Assembly (NCBI GenBank): GCA_002728135.1
Contig: PBVE01000002.1
Location: forward strand, 308,755-372,754
Origin: Rhodospirillaceae bacterium
Lineage (GTDB): Bacteria; Pseudomonadota; Alphaproteobacteria; UBA828
DNA length: 64,000 bases
Reading direction: 5' to 3'
Shown here: positions 40,306 through 48,904 of the stretch, piece after piece
How positions within the stretch are numbered: the stretch's first letter is position 1
How the letters are laid out: every line of letters starts with the position of its first letter
Notes under the pieces: model-generated
Seen by the model: only the letters and a program-made list of their open reading frames with translations
The model's database searches: none
Told to the model about the DNA's origin: nothing
Program-made: the position numbers and the translations under genes

Positions 40306-41850
40306 CTAAGTGGTTATAAGAGTTTCTCCCGTCATTTCTTTGGGCGGATCTAATCCCAACAAATCTAATACCGTTGGTGCTATATCACATAATGAGCCAT
40401 TCTCAACAACTGGTAGTTTTAATTTTTTTTCTGTAACTAATACAAAGGGTACTGGATTTTGAGTATGAGAGGTTTGTGGCTCTCCGTTGCTACTTAACAT
40501 CTGCTCAGCATTACCATGATCGGCGGTTATTAAAAGAGCTCCATTGGTTTCTTTTATTGAATTCTTAATAATTTCAATGCATTTATCCACAGCTTCGACT
40601 GCTTTTATTGCAGCAGCCAGATCTCCTGTATGGCCAACCATATCTGTATTAGCAAAATTTACTAAAATAAAATCATAGTTTCCGCCTCTAATCTCATAAT
40701 TAAGCCTCTCTGCAACCTCAAATGCTGACATCTCAGGCTTTAGGTCGTATGTTGCTACTTTTGGAGATGGGATCAAAATACGCTCCTCACCTAGAAAAGC
40801 AGCCTCCTCTCCTCCATTAAAGAAAAAAGTAACATGAGCATATTTTTCTGTTTCAGCAATTCTCAGTTGTTTTAGGCCTGATTTTGAAACTATTTGCCCT
40901 AATACATTTTTCACTATATTTGGCTTAAAAATTGAGCCCATATGTATATCTAGCATTGAGGAATAACTACACATTCCAAGAGTTGATGTAAATTTTGGAA
41001 TATAATCTCTGCTGAATTTATTAAAGTTTGGATCCACAAGTGCTTCAGTAATCTCTCTAACTCGATCTGCACGAAAATTTGCAACTATTAAGCCATCACC
41101 ATCTTTCATTCCAGAATAACAATCTAATGCGACTGGCTTGATAAACTCATCAGAGACCCCCGTGTCATACATCATAGAAATATATTCTTCAGGGGCAATT
41201 TGCACTCCCTTTTCCCCTTTTCCATGTACTAAAACCTTCCATGCTTCACGAACACGATCCCAGCGATTATCACGATCCATCGCCCAATAACGTCCTGATA
41301 AGGTTGAGATAGATACTCCTTTTAACCCGTTAGTCTCAGATCTAAATTTTTCTATATATCTAGCTGCTGAATATGGTGGTGTATCTCTTCCATCAAGGAT
41401 TGCATGAACACATACAAAAATATCATTTGCCTCAAAAATTTTACATAGTTCCAGAATATGATCCTGATGACTGTGCACACCTCCTGGAGACAACAAACCT
41501 AAAAGATGAAATTTGCCACTACTTTTCTTAATTCTATCAATTTTATCTAATAAATAAGGATCATTAAATAATTTATTTTCTTCAATTGCCTTATCAATTC
41601 GCGGTAGGTCCTGCAATATAATTCTGCCTGCCCCCATACTCATGTGTCCCACTTCAGAGTTTCCCATTTGTCCTTCTGGAAGACCTACAGCCCTGCCTGA
41701 TGTTAATAATTCTCCATTTGGATAACTAACGAGCAATTTGTCCCATGCAGGGGTAAATGCATTTGAGATAGCATTATGCTTATCTTTTGGGCCATTTCCC
41801 CAGCCATCGAGGACACATAAAACAACAGGCCCTGATACTTTTTGGGTCAT
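40306..41850 (-). CDS. gpmI: 2,3-bisphosphoglycerate-independent phosphoglycerate mutase
   Basis: GpmI interconverts 3- and 2-phosphoglycerate with two manganese ions. The 514-residue protein is of the alkaline-phosphatase superfamily. It has LDGWGNG with a metal-binding Asp near 15, Ser65 as phosphoserine nucleophile in QMGNSEVGHM, HSHQDHI, LDGRDTPPYSA, NFRADRVREI and the C-terminal ITADHGNAEQM. It lies between rlmH and ctpA, as in Rhodospirillales-like genomes. The 184 bases after it, before ctpA, hold no gene. Confidence 0.95.
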   Translation of the reverse strand: MTQKVSGPVVLCVLDGWGNGPKDKHNAISNAFTPAWDKLLVSYPNGELLTSGRAVGLPEGQMGNSEVGHMSMGAGRIILQDLPRIDKAIEENKLFNDPYLLDKIDRIKKSSGKFHLLGLLSPGGVHSHQDHILELCKIFEANDIFVCVHAILDGRDTPPYSAARYIEKFRSETNGLKGVSISTLSGRYWAMDRDNRWDRVREAWKVLVHGKGEKGVQIAPEEYISMMYDTGVSDEFIKPVALDCYSGMKDGDGLIVANFRADRVREITEALVDPNFNKFSRDYIPKFTSTLGMCSYSSMLDIHMGSIFKPNIVKNVLGQIVSKSGLKQLRIAETEKYAHVTFFFNGGEEAAFLGEERILIPSPKVATYDLKPEMSAFEVAERLNYEIRGGNYDFILVNFANTDMVGHTGDLAAAIKAVEAVDKCIEIIKNSIKETNGALLITADHGNAEQMLSSNGEPQTSHTQNPVPFVLVTEKKLKLPVVENGSLCDIAPTVLDLLGLDPPKEMTGETLITT

Positions 41851-41974
41851 ATAAACATTCCTATATTTTTACCCATTAAAAAATAAGAGCACGATTCTAG
41901 TAAATTACAACTTAACACTCGTAAAAAAAAACAACCACACAGAATTATTAAAAATAAATTTAATTATAAAACTT

Positions 41975-42469
41975 CTATAATCTATGATAGGGGTGTTTAT
42001 TTATAATACTTGCTGAACGCCATAATTGTTCAGCTAACATGCTCCTAACCAACATATGAGGCCAAGTCATATCACCCAATGAAAATATTAAATCCGCTCT
42101 ATCAAAAACACTCTGAGAAAGACCATCTGCACCTCCAATAATAAAGGCTATTTTTCTGTTGCCACTTTCAAGGCACTTTTTCATCATCTCCGCAAACTCA
42201 AGACTCTTTAGTTTTTTTCCATTTTCGTCAAGTGCAACAACTATTGCTTTATCAGGGATTGCAGATATTAATTTCAATCCCTCACGTTTTACCCTTTCTG
42301 GACCTCCATATTTACCCCCCTCTTGAATTTCTATTAACTTGAATCTCCAAGGAAGACGACTTGCATAGAGATCAAAAATCCCTTTTGTTGGATCATTTCT
42401 AACTTTTCCAACAGCGATAATACTAAGACATAAACCTTTTCTCTCATTTTGTTTATTTTTAGAAGCCAT
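41975..42469 (-). CDS. rlmH: 23S rRNA (pseudouridine1915-N3)-methyltransferase RlmH
   Basis: RlmH methylates pseudouridine 1915 in helix 69 of 23S rRNA on the 70S ribosome. The 164-residue SPOUT protein has LSIIAVGKVRND at its start, ALDENGKKLKSLEFA, the SAM-binding FIIGGADGLS, and the family C-terminus HPYHRL. Length is about 10 residues longer than usual because of a charged N-terminus (MASKNKQNERKG). It follows rsfS by 11 bases, a standard pairing. Confidence 0.94.
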   Translation of the reverse strand: MASKNKQNERKGLCLSIIAVGKVRNDPTKGIFDLYASRLPWRFKLIEIQEGGKYGGPERVKREGLKLISAIPDKAIVVALDENGKKLKSLEFAEMMKKCLESGNRKIAFIIGGADGLSQSVFDRADLIFSLGDMTWPHMLVRSMLAEQLWRSASIINKHPYHRL

Positions 42470-42480
42470 AAATCTAATTT

Positions 42481-42870
42481 TTAATCTGTCAATTGAATAT
42501 TATCTGATGGCATTTCAGCTAACCACATCTTCTCAAGATTATAGAAACTTCTAACCTCTGGTCTAAACAAATGAACAATCACATCTCTAGCATCAATCAG
42601 AATCCAATCTCCATTTTCTTCACCCTCAAACAAGACGGATTTTATTCCTACTAATTTGAATAAATTACGTAGCCTCGATGAAAATGCCCCCAATTGTCGG
42701 TGTGATTTTCCAGTTGCTAGAATCATATAATCAGCAATAACTGACTTTCCAGATAAATTTATAGTTACTACATTTTCTGCTTTTGCATCTTCTAATTCAG
42801 ATCTTATTGCCTCACAAACTAAATATGGTTCTTGGCTTATTGTATTCTGCTTAATATTACGTTTAGACAT
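42481..42870 (-). CDS. rsfS: Ribosomal silencing factor RsfS
   Basis: RsfS binds L14 and blocks subunit joining when nutrients are short. The 129-residue protein has the family core: EDAKAENVVTINLSG, DYMILATGKSHRQLGA, the EGEENGDWILIDARDVIVHLF segment and FYNLEKMW at the end. It lies between nadD and rlmH as in most proteobacteria. Confidence 0.94.
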   Translation of the reverse strand: MSKRNIKQNTISQEPYLVCEAIRSELEDAKAENVVTINLSGKSVIADYMILATGKSHRQLGAFSSRLRNLFKLVGIKSVLFEGEENGDWILIDARDVIVHLFRPEVRSFYNLEKMWLAEMPSDNIQLTD

Positions 42871-42910
42871 AAGTTTAGATTTCTCCTATCAATCAAGCAC
42901 GTTAGCTGCT

Positions 42911-43576
42911 TTAATTCTCCGTAGCAAAGTGACGAATAGATGTAGCTGAGACTGAATTCAGCGGGCAAAATAAATATATCCATGCTGGTGGGTTGGAATT
43001 AGCCAATAGGGACGCAGAGCGACAATTAAACCTGTAATTCTCAAATTTCTTAGCTGTTTTTGAAGCCAATAACTTGCTAGCATATGGCCAACGATCAAAT
43101 ACTGCGACAGGTACTGATTGAAAGATTTTTGACCAATTCTTCCAATCGCTTACTTCTGGCATTAAGTCTGCTCCCATTATCCATATAAATTGAATTTTTG
43201 GATATATATGCTTTAATTTTTCAATTGTGTCTGAAGTATAACGCGTTCCGATTATTTTTTCTAAGTCAGACACATTAATTCGTGAATTAGGAATTATAGA
43301 ACGGGCATAAGATATTCTATCACTATAAGAAGCCATACCTGATTTTGATTTCAAAGGGTTTTGCGGAGATACAAGCCACCAAACCTCATCCAATTGAAGA
43401 CGGATAAGAGCCTGATTACTAATATGTATATGACCAGCATGAGCGGGATTAAATGAGCCTCCCAGAAGACCTACACGCAATCTACGTCTTCTAGTTACTT
43501 TTGTTTTCACTAAAACCGGCTGAGCTGGTGGCCTAACTATGGGAATAAGCCTAGTCAGGGGCGCACCTGACCGCAA
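42911..43576 (-). CDS. nadD: Nicotinate-nucleotide adenylyltransferase
   Basis: NadD makes deamido-NAD from nicotinate mononucleotide and ATP. The 221-residue protein has the nucleotidyltransferase motif GGSFNPAHAGH at 39-49, WWLVSPQNPLK, the IWIMGADLMPE segment, and a C-terminal SATSIR that corresponds to the ISSTxIR motif. The start is uncertain. The longest form uses a TTG at 43576 that overlaps proA by 22 bases and has AAGG 8 bases upstream; a GTG at 43510 would remove 22 residues of Pro-rich sequence. An in-frame TAA lies just before the TTG, so nothing longer is possible. Confidence 0.9.
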   Translation of the reverse strand: MRSGAPLTRLIPIVRPPAQPVLVKTKVTRRRRLRVGLLGGSFNPAHAGHIHISNQALIRLQLDEVWWLVSPQNPLKSKSGMASYSDRISYARSIIPNSRINVSDLEKIIGTRYTSDTIEKLKHIYPKIQFIWIMGADLMPEVSDWKNWSKIFQSVPVAVFDRWPYASKLLASKTAKKFENYRFNCRSASLLANSNPPAWIYLFCPLNSVSATSIRHFATEN

Positions 43577-44826
43577 CCACGGACCTTATACTTGTATGTA
43601 GTTAATTGCTCAATGCCAACGGGCCCGCGTGCGTGCAATTTTCCTGTTGAAATTCCTATTTCTGCTCCCATACCGAATTCGCCGCCATCAGCAAACTGTG
43701 TAGATGTATTGTGCATTACAATACCACTATCCACTTCATTCATAAACTTCGATGCTACTACATCGTCTTCTGTAACAATGCTATCCGTATGATGTGATCC
43801 ATATTTGTTTATATGATCAATGGCCTCACTGAGATTCTTAACAACCTTTATTGATAAAATTGAGTCAAGATATTCTGTTTTCCAATCTTTATCGGTTGCC
43901 GCAAGTAATCTCTTATCAATTTCACAGGCTGCCTTATCACCACGCAACTCACATCCTGCATTAACTAGAGGGTCTATAATCATAGATAAATTGTTTATGA
44001 TTTTAGAGTCAATTAAAAGTGTTTCGGTTGCCCCACAAATACCTGTCCTACGCATCTTTGCGTTAAATAATAAATCTTTCGCCATTTTAGGATCAGCTTC
44101 TGAGTGTATGTATGTATGGCATATACCATCTAGATGGGCTAACACAGGAATCCGGCTTTCAGCAAAAATTCTTTCTATTAAAGAGCGACCACCACGAGGT
44201 ATAACAAGATCTATTTTGTTTTCCATACCTAACAAGATGCCAACCGCGGTGCGGTCTTTTGTAGGAACTAGCTGAATAGAGCTCTCGGGTAGCTTTGCCG
44301 AACGCAAGCCAGTATGCATACAAGACAGAATGGCATGTGAAGAGTTAAAGCTTTCTGAACCACCTCTGAGTATTACTGCATTGCCAGACATTAGACATAA
44401 AGCTCCAGCATCAGCTGTTACGTTAGGCCTTGATTCGTAAATAATAGTTATTACTCCTACTGGAACAGATATTTTCTCAATTATTAAACCGTTTGGACGT
44501 TTGTTAATTCCTAAGGTTTTTCCTATAGGATCTTGCTGATTTGCAATAGCAACTAATCCTTGAGAAATAGATAGAATCCTATCTTTATCAAGCTTAAGTC
44601 TATCCAGCATTGCGTTTGACAAACCTTCAGATTCAGCATTTTTCATATCTCTTTCGTTTGCAATCAGAATTTTATCTACATTAGAAGCTATCTCATCTGA
44701 TATTGCTATTATGGCAGATTGTCTGACTTTAATTGATGAAGTTGCCAAAACCCTTGCAGCTTTATTTGCCGATACACCAATAGATTTAATTACATCATTT
44801 AAATTTTTATTATTCTCTACCGTCAT
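43555..44826 (-). CDS. proA: Glutamate-5-semialdehyde dehydrogenase
   Basis: ProA reduces glutamyl phosphate to the semialdehyde in proline synthesis. The ATG at 44826, one base after the proB stop, gives 423 residues; an upstream start at 44859 would overlap proB with residues unlike the family. The catalytic Cys lies in RTGICGATETLL. Other motifs are YESRPNVTADAGALCLMSGNAVILRGG and the C-terminal FGMGAEIGISTGKLHARGPVG. It is coupled to proB upstream and overlaps nadD downstream. Confidence 0.95.
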   Translation of the reverse strand: MTVENNKNLNDVIKSIGVSANKAARVLATSSIKVRQSAIIAISDEIASNVDKILIANERDMKNAESEGLSNAMLDRLKLDKDRILSISQGLVAIANQQDPIGKTLGINKRPNGLIIEKISVPVGVITIIYESRPNVTADAGALCLMSGNAVILRGGSESFNSSHAILSCMHTGLRSAKLPESSIQLVPTKDRTAVGILLGMENKIDLVIPRGGRSLIERIFAESRIPVLAHLDGICHTYIHSEADPKMAKDLLFNAKMRRTGICGATETLLIDSKIINNLSMIIDPLVNAGCELRGDKAACEIDKRLLAATDKDWKTEYLDSILSIKVVKNLSEAIDHINKYGSHHTDSIVTEDDVVASKFMNEVDSGIVMHNTSTQFADGGEFGMGAEIGISTGKLHARGPVGIEQLTTYKYKVRGCGQVRP

Positions 44827-44827
44827 T

Positions 44828-45958
44828 TTATCTCTCATCTTCCAAAACAAGGTCATCACGGTGAATCATTTCATCACGACCAGAATAGCCTAGGATTGAT
44901 TCAATTTCAGTAGTCTTATGACCAAGAATTTTAGAAGCATCATCAGCCGAATAAGCAACTAATCCCCGACCAAGTTCATTATTATGAATATCTAAAAGCG
45001 TTACAGCATCTCCTCTATCAAAATCTCCATTTACTTTTGTAACACCAGCCGGAAGAAGGCTTCTTCCTTTAACAAGGGCATCTACAGCTCCATTATCTAA
45101 GATAAGACTTCCTTTTGGTTGCAGGACACTAACAATCCAGTGTTTACGAGCATTTACAGGGGATTTATTAGATAAAAACCAAGTTGCACGACCTCCAGAA
45201 AACAATTTTTTCAGAGGCCTTAACTCTTTACCACTTGTAATTACCATACTACAACCAGAAGCTGTAGCAGCTTTTGCTGCGATGATTTTAGTTGTCATTC
45301 CGCCAGAGGAATCTATAGATGGAGAATTTCCTGCCATTTTTTCAATAGCGGGAGTAATTCGCTCTACAACTGGAATCCATTCAGCTTCTTCACATGAGGT
45401 TGGGTCGGCAGTGTAAAGGCCGTCTATATCTGATGAAAGTAATATAAGTACATCTGCCGCCATCATAGCCGCCACACCTGCTGCTAATCGGTCATTATCC
45501 CCAAATCTGATTTCTGTCGTGGCTATTGTATCATTCTCGTTGATTACTGGAATTGCACCTAATTTTAATAAAGTCGTTATTGTATTTCGGGCGTTTAAAT
45601 ATCTTCGTCTATTGTCCATATCATCACTAGTTAAAAGAATCTGAGCAGCTATAAGCTCAGAAGCTTGTAAAGCTGATGCATAAGAGTGTGCAAGTTGAAC
45701 TTGCCCACATGCCGCAGCTGCTTGACTTTCCTCTAATCTCAACTCTTCTGTGACCAAACCTAGATCCCGTCGACCGGCAGCTATCGCTCCAGATGTGACG
45801 ATTATAATTTCTGGACCTGACTCCCTTATGCTTTTAATATCTTCAGCAAGAAGTTTAAGCCATTCTGAACGAATTTGTCCTTTTTCTTGGTCCACCAGTA
45901 AGGTAGATCCAATTTTAATAATTATCCTTCGAGCATCATTAATAAGATCTAAACTCAT
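44828..45958 (-). CDS. proB: Glutamate 5-kinase
   Basis: ProB phosphorylates glutamate, the first and feedback-inhibited step to proline. The 376-residue protein has an amino-acid kinase domain (about 1-255) with IIKIGSTLLVD, VTSGAIAAGRRDLGL, NENDTIATTEIRFGDNDRLA and LLSSDIDGLYTADP. A C-terminal PUA domain (about 275-355) includes GSLILDNGAVDALVKGRSLLPAGV. Its ATG overlaps the obgE stop (ATGA). The obgE-proB-proA order is conserved. Confidence 0.95.
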   Translation of the reverse strand: MSLDLINDARRIIIKIGSTLLVDQEKGQIRSEWLKLLAEDIKSIRESGPEIIIVTSGAIAAGRRDLGLVTEELRLEESQAAAACGQVQLAHSYASALQASELIAAQILLTSDDMDNRRRYLNARNTITTLLKLGAIPVINENDTIATTEIRFGDNDRLAAGVAAMMAADVLILLSSDIDGLYTADPTSCEEAEWIPVVERITPAIEKMAGNSPSIDSSGGMTTKIIAAKAATASGCSMVITSGKELRPLKKLFSGGRATWFLSNKSPVNARKHWIVSVLQPKGSLILDNGAVDALVKGRSLLPAGVTKVNGDFDRGDAVTLLDIHNNELGRGLVAYSADDASKILGHKTTEIESILGYSGRDEMIHRDDLVLEDER

Positions 45959-47004
45959 ACTAACCTCATAAGAGGATCAAATGCTTTGCTTGATTCAATA
46001 TCATTTATAGACTCTTTTTGACTATCTAAAATATCTGATATTTTCCTGAGAAGTATTTTAATACCTTTTCCTGAAGTGCTTGAAATAAAAATAGGTTTTT
46101 GTTTAGCTATAGCCTCTAATTCGTTGGACTTGTTCTTTAGATTTTCTGCATCTAAAGAATCTGTCTTAGTTAAACAAATAAGTTCTATTTTCTCACTAAC
46201 ACCATGCCCATATGCCAAAAGTTCGTCACGAATAGTAAGATACGATTCCACTATATTATTTGCTGTACAATCAATTAGATGAACAATCAAGCTACAACGC
46301 TCAACGTGTCCTAAAAATTGAAGCCCTAAACCAGTTCCTTTGTGTGCACCTTTAATTAAACCAGGCAAATCTGCTAAGACAAATTCTTTATTGTCTATTC
46401 CGACTACCCCCAACTGAGGAGTAAGTGTTGTAAAAGGATAATCTGATATTTTAGGTTTTGCTCGACTAGTGACAGAAAGAAAAGTTGATTTACCAGCATT
46501 AGGTAAACCTACTAGTCCAACATCAGCTAGAAGTTTTAATTGAAGAACTAGATTCGTAGCTTGCCCGGCTTCCCCTGGCAATGTACGTCTTGGTGCACGA
46601 TTAGTTGAGGATTTAAAGTAAGCATTTCCTACACCTCCACGCCCACCCTTAACAAGAATCACTTTCTCACCAAGGGTGATTAAATCAGCAATTAGAGAGT
46701 TATCTTCTGCATCAAGAATTTGTGTTCCTATTGGTATTGGAAGAATAATATCACCACTATCTGCACCTGTTCGATTCGCACCTTCCCCATTACGTCCTTT
46801 TTTTGCTCTAAAATGCTGCTTATATCGAAAGTCAATAAGAGTATTTAAGCCCTCTACACATTCTGCAATGACTGAGCCACCTCTGCCGCCATTACCACCA
46901 TCTGGTCCACCACGAGGAAGGTTTCTCGCACGCTTAAAGCTTAAGCAACCATTACCCCCTGCCCCACTCTCAACATAAATACTTACACGATCAATGAATT
47001 GCAT
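45955..47004 (-). CDS. obgE: GTPase ObgE/CgtA
   Basis: ObgE is an essential GTPase for 50S assembly and stress control. The 349-residue protein has the glycine-rich Obg fold (1-158: ESGAGGNGCLSFKRAR, GGPDGGNGGRGGSV) and a G domain with GLPNAGKS at 166-173, DLPGLI, and LTKTD. The variable C-terminus is short. A terminator between rpmA and obgE suggests it has its own promoter, in the 120 bases upstream. Confidence 0.95.
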   Translation of the reverse strand: MQFIDRVSIYVESGAGGNGCLSFKRARNLPRGGPDGGNGGRGGSVIAECVEGLNTLIDFRYKQHFRAKKGRNGEGANRTGADSGDIILPIPIGTQILDAEDNSLIADLITLGEKVILVKGGRGGVGNAYFKSSTNRAPRRTLPGEAGQATNLVLQLKLLADVGLVGLPNAGKSTFLSVTSRAKPKISDYPFTTLTPQLGVVGIDNKEFVLADLPGLIKGAHKGTGLGLQFLGHVERCSLIVHLIDCTANNIVESYLTIRDELLAYGHGVSEKIELICLTKTDSLDAENLKNKSNELEAIAKQKPIFISSTSGKGIKILLRKISDILDSQKESINDIESSKAFDPLMRLV

Positions 47005-47065
47005 GGTATTCGTTCCACTTGAACACAGTCAAAGCTTACGATGGCCTATAATTTATACTAAACTT

Positions 47066-47096
47066 GAAAAATAAAAGGGAGCATTACACCGCTCCC
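47066..47096 (-). terminator. Intrinsic terminator after rpmA
   Basis: On the minus strand GGGAGC and GCTCCC pair perfectly around an eight-base loop (47077-47096), and the stretch after it is TTTTATTTTT (47067-47076). It ends the rplU-rpmA message 31 bases after the rpmA stop and separates it from obgE. Confidence 0.8.
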
Positions 47097-47126
47097 ATTA
47101 TTACTTAGCAATAGAATTAGTTGTTA

Positions 47127-47381
47127 TTAACTAGCAGTAACAGAAACTATAGTTTTATTACCACTCTTCTTTCTAAAGCTAACCCTTCCATCAATAAGGG
47201 CATACAAAGTATGATCCTTACCAATACCAACATTTTCGCCAGGATGCCACTTAGTGCCTCTTTGGCGTGCTATTATATTTCCGGGCACAACAATCTGTCC
47301 CCCATATTTCTTAATGCCGAGACGCCTGCCAGCAGAGTCACGGCCGTTTCTTGAGCTACCTCCGGCTTTTTTGTGTGCCAT
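47127..47381 (-). CDS. rpmA: 50S ribosomal protein L27
   Basis: L27 lies near the peptidyl transferase centre. The 84-residue protein has [22 protein letters not shown] at its N-terminus, then the conserved stretch [21 protein letters not shown]. It begins MAHKK directly, so it needs no prepeptide cleavage as in Firmicutes. It follows rplU by 6 bases and is followed by a clear terminator. Confidence 0.97.
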   Translation of the reverse strand: MAHKKAGGSSRNGRDSAGRRLGIKKYGGQIVVPGNIIARQRGTKWHPGENVGIGKDHTLYALIDGRVSFRKKSGNKTIVSVTAS

Positions 47382-47387
47382 TGCATA

Positions 47388-48068
47388 CTACTCCTTAACC
47401 TTTGACTTTCCAGAATTCTTTTTTTCTGGACTCTTCTTAGTTGGACTCTTCTTAGTTGGACTCTTTTGAGTTGATTGTTTCTTATCTGTCTTCACTTTAG
47501 TAGGGGTCTTCTTTGTAGTCTTTTTTTCATCTGACTTCTTAACAGTCTTTGCCTTCTTGTCCTTAATATCATCTTTACTAGAAATTTTTGTTTCTTTACT
47601 TTTACTTGAAACTTTTTCTTTTTTATCTATTTCCTTACTAGATGCTTTAACCTGCTTCTTCTTAGATGATGATTTTGCTTTTGTTTTTTTACTCACAACT
47701 TGTTTTTCTTGATCTGAAGTAACCGGCTTTTTCTTTGCAGATGGCTTTTGTCCAGCTTTTAAAATTTCTTCAATTCGTAAGACAGTTAAATATTGACGAT
47801 GCCCTCGTGTCCTACGGTGATTTTTTCTTCTTTTCTTTTTGAATACAATGAGCTTATCAGAACGGGTATTCTCCAGAACTGAAGCAATAACTTTAGCTCC
47901 AGTAACATTAGGGGTTCCTAATGTACAATCCTTATCGTCACCCACAGCTAACACTTCCGTTAACTCTAGATTTTTTCCAGTCTCGGCGTCTGACCGACGT
48001 TCAACTTTTATAACATCGTTCGGCGAAACGCGATACTGCTTTCCACCAGTTTTAATGACAGCAAACAT
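47388..48068 (-). CDS. rplU: 50S ribosomal protein L21 with long lysine-rich tail
   Basis: L21 binds 23S rRNA. Residues 1 to about 104 are the normal protein (MFAVIKTGGKQYRVSPNDVI, KKKRRKNHRRTRGHRQYLTVLRIEEI). The remaining 120 or so residues are very rich in Lys, Ser and Thr, with repeats such as KKSPTKKSPT near the end. The composition is like histone H1 or other DNA- or RNA-binding tails. Extended L21 tails occur in alphaproteobacteria, but this one more than doubles the protein. The DNA coding for the end of the tail has a 15-base tandem repeat. A strong promoter lies upstream. Confidence 0.94.
   Translation of the reverse strand: MFAVIKTGGKQYRVSPNDVIKVERRSDAETGKNLELTEVLAVGDDKDCTLGTPNVTGAKVIASVLENTRSDKLIVFKKKRRKNHRRTRGHRQYLTVLRIEEILKAGQKPSAKKKPVTSDQEKQVVSKKTKAKSSSKKKQVKASSKEIDKKEKVSSKSKETKISSKDDIKDKKAKTVKKSDEKKTTKKTPTKVKTDKKQSTQKSPTKKSPTKKSPEKKNSGKSKVKE
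47428..47472. repeat. 15-base tandem repeat in the rplU tail, three copies
   Basis: GGACTCTTCTTAGTT occurs at 47428-47442 and 47443-47457, and a third copy with two changes at 47458-47472. It encodes K-S-P-T/E-K type units on the minus strand. In-frame repeats of this kind can change copy number by slippage, which would change tail length. Confidence 0.85.
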
Positions 48069-48155
48069 AAAATTCGTCCAAATTAGAATCGTCTATGGCT
48101 TAAGTAGACTAAATTTAAATTTTTACAACCCAGTTGGTGAAATGTCCAAGCGCGC

Positions 48156-48183
48156 ACTATACCTCTACATATTGAAGTGTCAA
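48156..48183 (-). promoter_or_regulatory. Sigma-70 promoter of rplU-rpmA
   Basis: On the minus strand TTGACA (48183-48178) and TATAGT (48161-48156) are separated by 16 bases. The -35 box is a perfect consensus and the -10 has five of six matches. Transcription would start near 48149, about 80 bases before the rplU ATG. This is the strongest promoter match I found in the window. Confidence 0.7.
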
Positions 48184-48283
48184 CGCTAAGAACAACTACA
48201 ATATTTTAGCTGATACAAACAATTCTCTCAACATTTCTTGCAGCCTATAATACCTTTGTTTAAACAATAATCATAAATATATC

Positions 48284-48372
48284 GGAGGGATGCCGGAGTG
48301 GTTGAACGGGGCGGTCTCGAAAACCGTTGTGCGCTTGCCGTACCGAGGGTTCGAATCCCTCTCCCTCCGCCA
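48284..48372 (+). tRNA. tRNA-Ser(CGA)
   Basis: The acceptor arms GGAGGGA and TCCCTCC pair perfectly and are followed by G and an encoded CCA (48370-48372). The anticodon stem CGGT/ACCG encloses the loop CTCGAAA with anticodon CGA at 48318-48320, reading UCG. A long variable arm (GTGCGCTTGCCGTAC region) and the T-loop GGTTCGAATCC confirm a class II serine tRNA. A TATAAT box at 48246-48251 is well placed for its promoter, though no good -35 box is seen. It is divergent from rplU. Confidence 0.95.
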
Positions 48373-48418
48373 ATATTTATTTAAAATTACTAAGTTATTT
48401 TAAATTAAGGAGTGAATC

Positions 48419-48757
48419 ATGCCACTTAAACGCTATTTAACTGAGATAGGAATGGGTGTTGATGTACACGGTAAAAATAATACCAAAGCATCAATACGTG
48501 CTGTATCTGACGCAATTAGGCATTCTAGCATCAATTTTTTTGATACTCTTGGTAAATCACCTGATCAAATGCAAATTACTGTTAAAATTGGAGTGCCAGA
48601 ACCCGAATTAGTCAATAAATATGAGGTTGCACAAGTTTTACCTTATGGGACAGTAAATGTAGAGACAACTAAAGGTGGATTAGAAATCCCAAGTGAGGCA
48701 GGAAAAGACTCAATCTACGTAGCAAATGCAGCGGTTATTGTATGTTTTGAGGAATAA
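48419..48757 (+). CDS. Lin0512 family conserved hypothetical protein
   Basis: The 112-residue protein resembles the Lin0512 family of conserved small proteins, with features such as RYLTEIGMGVDVHGKNNTKA near the start and VAQVLPYGTVNVETTKGGLEIP in the second half. No function is established for the family to my knowledge. No signal peptide or membrane segment is seen; it looks like a compact cytoplasmic alpha/beta protein. The ATG has a good ribosome site (AAGGAG). It starts 46 bases after the tRNA-Ser gene. Confidence 0.7.
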   Translation: MPLKRYLTEIGMGVDVHGKNNTKASIRAVSDAIRHSSINFFDTLGKSPDQMQITVKIGVPEPELVNKYEVAQVLPYGTVNVETTKGGLEIPSEAGKDSIYVANAAVIVCFEE

Positions 48758-48904
48758 AAAACATTAATTTTTTGTTAAAATATATTTTTATACAATTTGT
48801 GTGGCATTTTCTCTTTATCTCTCGTAAGGCTATAATTGCCTTTTATCTATCATTTTCTGCCTTTTTGCCATAATATTAACATTCGAAACAAAAGGGAGTT
48901 AAAC

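Noticed and set aside
47428-47472. A CRISPR-like or intergenic tandem repeat
   Set aside because: The three 15-base units are adjacent with no spacers and lie in frame inside rplU, coding for its K-S-P-T-K tail.
48836-48904. Longer start of the HD-GAF gene at a TTG
   Set aside because: The GTG at 48905 has a near-perfect ribosome binding site and the added residues look like translated spacer.
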